The position numbers and the translations under genes are program-made. The notes below the pieces were generated by a model that ran no database searches, was not told the origin of the DNA, and saw only the letters and a list, made by a program, of their open reading frames with translations. Below, one piece after another: positions 6,059 through 10,707 of a DNA stretch of 10,707 bases (the first letter of the stretch is position 1; the number at the start of each line of letters is the position of its first letter). This DNA comes from DASRHY01 sp046765875. GTDB lineage: Bacteria; Actinomycetota; Actinomycetes; Propionibacteriales; Kribbellaceae. The DNA lies in the NCBI GenBank assembly GCA_046765875.1, contig JBKPSJ010000282.1, positions 1-10,707 of the forward strand, given 5' to 3'.

Positions 6059-9000
6059 TCAACCCTCACCAGCTCCGCCGGCGCTTCCAGCTGCCGGAGC
6101 GCAGCGGGGGATCCGTCCCACTCGCCGCGTGCCAACACCGGGACGGAGGGAAACCGCGGCGCCGCGAGCCGGCGCACGAAGCGGCGCAGGTCGTCGCGGA
6201 CGACAATGACCGCTCCCGGGACGGCCGAGGTGGCCGGCCCAATCGCTGCGAGCAGGCGCTCGTAGTGGCCCTTGTCGCCGACCGGGATGGCCAGGAACCG
6301 CTTCCCGTCCACATGCTGCACCCACCGCTGGACCGTCGCCTCCCAGTCAGGACCGAGGCCGATGCCTGTGGTCGTCCGCGGGAGCTGCTCGACGAGCGCC
6401 GTTCGCACCCTGTCCACCACCTCGTCAACCTCCGCCTGGGCATCGGACCGGGTGATGGCCTTCAGGATGTCCTCCAGCCGGGTTACCGGTACGGCCTCTC
6501 GCACCAATCGCTGGAGGACCTGCACCAGGCGGAGGCGGTCGGCACCCGCCGACGACACCGCCGGGGCGATGATCCGCGCGTCGCCGGATCGTGCGGTGGC
6601 CTCCAGCTGGTCCAGGAGCTCCTGCACCTCGGCGTGGCCCAGGTAGGTGTCGAGATATCGCCGTACCACCGGGCCGATCCCGCCGGCCACGATGCGCTGC
6701 TCGGCGTGGGTCCGCGGGGCAGTCTCAGAGAAGAGTGGAATCTCGTGAAGCTTCACAACGTACCGGCGTCCCTTGTGCCGGTTGTCCTCGCTGGCGCGGA
6801 TCACCACGCCCGGTATCCGGACGCCCATCTGCTTCTCGATCTCCGCGGTCAGCTTCGTGTAGGCGGCGGTTAGCTTACGTATGGGTAGCTTCTCGCGCTC
6901 GGGGAAGAGCGCCGAGTCGGCGTGCAGCATGATCGGAGTGACTATCGGCAGCGTCTCGCGCTCGCCCGCCTTCCGGTCCGGCACCGACCAGGTCGGCCCG
7001 CCCGTCCCGTCCCGTCGCGCCCGGACCAGCCGGAGCAGGGCTCCGCCGGCGTCGCGGCGCGCCGGCTGCGGGTCCGGACCAGGCACGGATCGCTGGCGGC
7101 GCTCCAGCCGGGTCCTGAGCGCGTGGTAGGCCTTGGCGTCAGGGATGGCCTGCTGGGCAAGGAGCTCGGACACGAACCTCGTCCAGACCGCGAGCTCGTC
7201 GCGGTCGGGGGGCTGTCTGTGCCACTCGGGGGCGTCGCCCGTGACCAGCTCCAGCTCCGCGAATGCCTCGCGGTAGCTCCCCTCGCCCCAGCGGGCGCGG
7301 GCCATCTCCCAGCGGTACAGGTCGGCATGACGGACGCGCTTACCGTGCTCCTGGGCGGCCTCGTCGTCGGCCTTCAGCGCCTGCTGGAAAGTCTCCCTGG
7401 CGGCCTTCCAGTCCTCCACCTTCTTGTACCCGTCGGCGAGGGTCCAGAGGGTGGTCACGTCGCGAGAATGGCCCATGGCCTTGCCGTAGGCCTTCAGGGC
7501 CTGCCGGCTCTGCTCCTGCTCGCCAAGGCGCTGCAGGGGCTCCACCACCGTCCAAACTAGCGTTGGGTCGTCTGACGCCAGGGCCTTCTCATAGGCCTTG
7601 ACCTCGGCCTCGCGGAGACGGTCCTCAGCCGCTTTCGAGTCGTCTAGGTCGTCGTCCGGGCGTATCTGCTTCGCGATGCGGAACAGCGCGTCTCGGTCGC
7701 GTGCCTTCAGCACCCGCCTGCACGTTCTCAGGTCCGTCCCCTCCAGGCCGCGCCAGTGGCGAGCCTTGAGCTGGCGTCTGATCTTGTCGGCCTGCTCTGC
7801 GTCCTTGCGGGCGCTGGCGTCAGCGGCCTTCTCCAGGAGATGCGCCAGCGCCTTGCGGTCGTCCAGCTCCCTGCGAAACGCCACCAACTGGTTACCCACC
7901 CACCGGTAGAGCGCGGGCGAGCGGACGGACTGGCCGCCGTCCAGCACGCGCAGCAGGAACCTCCGGCGGTCCCGCCGGTTGAGGGTCGAGTACCAGACCG
8001 TGAGCTCGCCGACCTTTCCCCGCGTGACCGTGGTGAGGCCGTCGGTCACCCCGGACAGGGCCCAGTAGCTCGTCGGATCGTCGTGCAGCCTGGACAGCAG
8101 GGTGCCGGCCAGGATCCGGTTGTACCCGTCGATCTTCCGCTGATAGCGGAGCTCGGCGTCCCACAGCCGCCGCAGGCGCACCAGGTACGGCCAGGCCACG
8201 GCCCGGAGCCCGAGTGGGTTTCCCCTGGCCCGCAGCACACGGACGGGCACCCGCCGGTCGATCATGACCTCCTGCAGCCGCTGATCCAGCTGCTGGCGGA
8301 GGCTCTGCAGGATGTAGAAATTGTCATGCCAGAAGTGCGCCTCGATGTGCCTGAAGATCCTCTCGGACGGGGACCGGGAGCTCTCCAGGGAGAACTGTAC
8401 GCGGCCCCACTCGTAGAGGGCCTTGACATGGACGTTGTCGAACTCGCGCTCCCACCGCCATTCCTTGTCGAGCCGCCACCTGCGCAACAGCATGGCCCTG
8501 CTCATCAGGACCTTCTCCGGCGTCAGGCGACGGATCAGCCGGCCCCGCCAGAGCCACTGATGCGGGACGAGCTGCCGCAGGATCATCAGCGCCTCTTGAC
8601 GGTCCTGCTCGCGCTCCTCGAGCAGGCTCCTGTGCTGGCGTGTCAGCTCGGTCAGCTCGGTGGCGCTCTCCAGCAGCAGCTCCGCCTGGGTGCTCTTGGA
8701 GCGCGCCTCCTTGGATTTCTCGTACGGCGTCAGCTGGTTGGGCAGCTCCTCCGTCTGGGACGGCTCGAAGACGATGGCCTGACGCTCCTCGTCGGTGGCT
8801 GCCCGCGACGCCTTGGCCCACCCGCGCACCCAGTCCTCCTGCTGGCGGAGGACCTTATATGCGTCGTGCGTCTTCCGCTCGTGATGCCCCGCGTACTTCC
8901 ACATGATGGCGAGCTTCGCCTCAAACCAGTCCGGCTCGATCTCGTACAGCTGTTCGGCGTCGCGCTCGGCCTGGCGAGGGTTCTCCTCCTTGCTGAGGAG

Positions 9001-10707
9001 ATACAGGTTGTGGCGGGGGATGGCGTAGGACGGGTCCAGGCTGGCCGACCGGTGGTAGTTCTCCCGAGCCAGCCTAAGGTACCGCTCGTCGTACGAGCGC
9101 TTGTAGTAGTTGTAACAGGCCTCCCCGTAGTCATTGACGACGAAGGCCAGCACCGAGTCGCGGACGCGTTGCGGGGCGAGCGTGTGGTCGCTGTGCAGCC
9201 GTTCCACTTCGTTCTTGTAGCGCTCGAACCGTTCCAGGATCGGGAGGTCGATCCGGACGAAGAGGTACTCCGACAGCGAGGACCAGCTGTCGGTGGCGCT
9301 CTGCGCCGTCGACTGGGCCATGTGGGCGGTGAGCGCACTCATGAAGTACTTGTACGCCTGGTTGAAGTCGCCGGTCTCCGCCGCCACCCGAGCCAGGCCG
9401 TAGTCGATGTCGGCGACGTACGTCTCGCGCTTGATCTCCTTGTAATCACGGCCCCGCTCGAAGTAGTCGCGGGACTGATCGAGCCGCTTGCCTTTCCCGT
9501 CGCCGTCCGCGAGGAGCCAATGAACGTAGCCGAGATTCCCCCACGCCACGATGTTCCCCGGGTTCAAGGTCAGGACCCGCTCGTACTCATCGACGGTGAT
9601 CTGGGCCACGTCGGTCTCCAGCTCCGGCTTGGTGCGCCAAAGCTTCTCGGTCTCGAACGCGAGGGCGAACTGCGCCGACTCCGACGCCGGGTCCAGCTCG
9701 ACCGCCCGCTGGAACCGGAGTTGCTTCGATCGCGGCCGGGTCTCGATGACCCCGGCGGCGTAGGCGAACCTCGCGTCGATGGTGGCGCGGGTGGGGAGCA
9801 GCCGGCGGGCCTCCTCCAGATTCTTTCGGGCCTGCTCCACCGAGCCGATGGACGCCCAGGAAAGCGCCAGCGTCACGTGGGCGTCGAATAGGCACTCCGG
9901 GATGCCCGTCACGTCCCTGGGAAGCCCGTGGAGCTTGTCGATCGCCCGCTGGGCGACTGGACGAGACTCGAAGATGGGATTGAGGCGGTATCCGGACATC
10001 CCGGCCAGGCTGCGCCGGTCCAGCAGCACGTTTGCGTAGCCGGTCTCGGCCCTGGCCACCATCAGGTCGGTCTTGGCTGCCCGTTTCCACGCGAACGCCA
10101 CAAGCCGCCGCGCATGCCTGACGGCGACGGCCGCCACCCGCCGCAGCGCGTGTCCTGGCCAGCGGACCACCGATGTAGGCCAGGGCCGCCTGGCAGGATC
10201 GTAGAGCCTGATCGCCGCCTCAAACAGCCGTTCCGCCTCGTCGAACGCGACCAGGGTGTTCGACCTAGCGTAGTCCTCCGCCTCGTGGAGGTAGGCGGTG
10301 GCCCGCAGGTAGCTCGTGGGCAGGAGGTCGATCTTGTGCTGCACGTCCCTGGTGATCTGCCGGTAGATCTCGGTGGCGACGCTGAAGTACACCCGCTCCA
10401 GCAGCTTCTCGTAGTCTTCCGGGCTCAGCTGATTCGGGCTGGTCCGTCGGGTCCGGCCGTCGCGCGTCTTGGTGGAGACGCGGTTGAGCCGGTAAGTCTC
10501 GGGATGCGCCATCGTCTCGGCCGATCCCTTGGGGCCAACCCTCACCCTGGGGACGACCTCGATGACCCAGTGATCCCGGTCGATCCTGGTCCCATAGTGG
10601 CCACGGATGTGGACGTGGGACTCATACCGGGGGGCGGGGGCGCCTCGCTTCCTGCCGGTGTAGTCGTGGGCGGGCGCGGGCGGCGCCGCCGCCGCCCGGA
10701 TAGAGAG
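6055..10707 (-). CDS. Giant TPR protein with C-terminal FlhA-cytoplasmic-like domain, 5' end outside window
   Basis: The frame is open to the right edge, giving at least 1550 residues. In-window start candidates are GTG 10545 and ATG 10512, but the 54 codons upstream of 10545 have 48 with G/C at the third position and read as protein (HVHIRGHYGTRIDRDHW), so the gene probably starts beyond the window. Numbered from 10545: a TPR-like helical pair at 79-115; a cationic helix-like stretch at 126-157; TPR-type repeats over about 220-555 (for example DAHVTLALSWASIGSVEQAR, DYGLARVAAETGDFNQAYKY, RLARENYHRSASLDPSY); a charged, probably coiled segment at 605-660; an unrecognised Arg/Trp-rich region at 660-900; further TPRs at 1030-1105; and a Pro/Arg linker at 1145-1195. 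Residues 1199-1480 match the FlhA cytoplasmic domain: KQMGVRIPGVVIRASEDN (1238-1255), YLGHAEVQELLDQL (1301-1314), LVQVLQRLVREAVPVTRLED (1340-1359), VIVVRDDLRRFVRRL and FPSVPVLARGE. No membrane helices or enzyme motif are visible. TPRs suggest a scaffold for protein partners. Operonic with the 573-residue FlhA-like gene through a 4-bp overlap. Confidence 0.85.
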   Translation of the reverse strand, partial: LSIRAAAAPPAPAHDYTGRKRGAPAPRYESHVHIRGHYGTRIDRDHWVIEVVPRVRVGPKGSAETMAHPETYRLNRVSTKTRDGRTRRTSPNQLSPEDYEKLLERVYFSVATEIYRQITRDVQHKIDLLPTSYLRATAYLHEAEDYARSNTLVAFDEAERLFEAAIRLYDPARRPWPTSVVRWPGHALRRVAAVAVRHARRLVAFAWKRAAKTDLMVARAETGYANVLLDRRSLAGMSGYRLNPIFESRPVAQRAIDKLHGLPRDVTGIPECLFDAHVTLALSWASIGSVEQARKNLEEARRLLPTRATIDARFAYAAGVIETRPRSKQLRFQRAVELDPASESAQFALAFETEKLWRTKPELETDVAQITVDEYERVLTLNPGNIVAWGNLGYVHWLLADGDGKGKRLDQSRDYFERGRDYKEIKRETYVADIDYGLARVAAETGDFNQAYKYFMSALTAHMAQSTAQSATDSWSSLSEYLFVRIDLPILERFERYKNEVERLHSDHTLAPQRVRDSVLAFVVNDYGEACYNYYKRSYDERYLRLARENYHRSASLDPSYAIPRHNLYLLSKEENPRQAERDAEQLYEIEPDWFEAKLAIMWKYAGHHERKTHDAYKVLRQQEDWVRGWAKASRAATDEERQAIVFEPSQTEELPNQLTPYEKSKEARSKSTQAELLLESATELTELTRQHRSLLEEREQDRQEALMILRQLVPHQWLWRGRLIRRLTPEKVLMSRAMLLRRWRLDKEWRWEREFDNVHVKALYEWGRVQFSLESSRSPSERIFRHIEAHFWHDNFYILQSLRQQLDQRLQEVMIDRRVPVRVLRARGNPLGLRAVAWPYLVRLRRLWDAELRYQRKIDGYNRILAGTLLSRLHDDPTSYWALSGVTDGLTTVTRGKVGELTVWYSTLNRRDRRRFLLRVLDGGQSVRSPALYRWVGNQLVAFRRELDDRKALAHLLEKAADASARKDAEQADKIRRQLKARHWRGLEGTDLRTCRRVLKARDRDALFRIAKQIRPDDDLDDSKAAEDRLREAEVKAYEKALASDDPTLVWTVVEPLQRLGEQEQSRQALKAYGKAMGHSRDVTTLWTLADGYKKVEDWKAARETFQQALKADDEAAQEHGKRVRHADLYRWEMARARWGEGSYREAFAELELVTGDAPEWHRQPPDRDELAVWTRFVSELLAQQAIPDAKAYHALRTRLERRQRSVPGPDPQPARRDAGGALLRLVRARRDGTGGPTWSVPDRKAGERETLPIVTPIMLHADSALFPEREKLPIRKLTAAYTKLTAEIEKQMGVRIPGVVIRASEDNRHKGRRYVVKLHEIPLFSETAPRTHAEQRIVAGGIGPVVRRYLDTYLGHAEVQELLDQLEATARSGDARIIAPAVSSAGADRLRLVQVLQRLVREAVPVTRLEDILKAITRSDAQAEVDEVVDRVRTALVEQLPRTTTGIGLGPDWEATVQRWVQHVDGKRFLAIPVGDKGHYERLLAAIGPATSAVPGAVIVVRDDLRRFVRRLAAPRFPSVPVLARGEWDGSPAALRQLEAPAELVRVE

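Noticed and set aside
7756..9891. 711-codon open frame on the plus strand inside the giant TPR gene
   Set aside because: Its translation is low-complexity (Leu/Val/Pro/Arg/Gln-rich) and it mirrors the codon bias of the minus-strand TPR gene, so it is a shadow.

Overview
The window is GC-rich DNA with coding frames that strongly prefer G or C at the third codon position. This, the GTG starts and the gene families point to an actinobacterium (Streptomyces-, Frankia- or Nonomuraea-like; the genus cannot be read from the sequence). It looks like an accessory region built around an integration site rather than a conserved chromosomal segment.

Left part (1-1448): the 3' end of a tyrosine-recombinase integrase gene enters from the left edge. 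About 100 bp after its stop, beyond a perfect 9-bp hairpin, lies the 3' half of a tRNA-Thr (anticodon GGT) on the minus strand, from anticodon loop to CCA end, with no matching 5' half. This is the usual form of an att core of an actinobacterial integrative element.

Middle part (1449-4336): a plus-strand gene for a membrane-anchored, repeat-rich protein, of the type often misnamed 'membrane-associated oxidoreductase'. It is split by a single frameshift near 2413-2455 into two reading frames that together would encode about 770 residues. It is followed by 574 bp without a convincing gene, holding a second, more degraded tRNA-like 3' half (anticodon CCT) in the same orientation as the first.

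Right part (4337-10707): a minus-strand operon of two large genes with a 4-bp ATGA overlap. The first encodes a giant TPR protein that still runs open at the right edge (at least 1550 residues in frame). Its last ~280 residues resemble the cytoplasmic domain of the flagellar/type III export protein FlhA (FHIPEP family). The second encodes a 573-residue protein carrying another FlhA-cytoplasmic-like domain, apparently with an extra partial copy at its N-terminus. Neither has the membrane part of FlhA, and no other secretion gene is visible. The pair therefore looks like a soluble, FlhA-derived two-protein system joined to a TPR scaffold, next to integration machinery. This is the main candidate for an undescribed system; its function cannot be read from the sequence.
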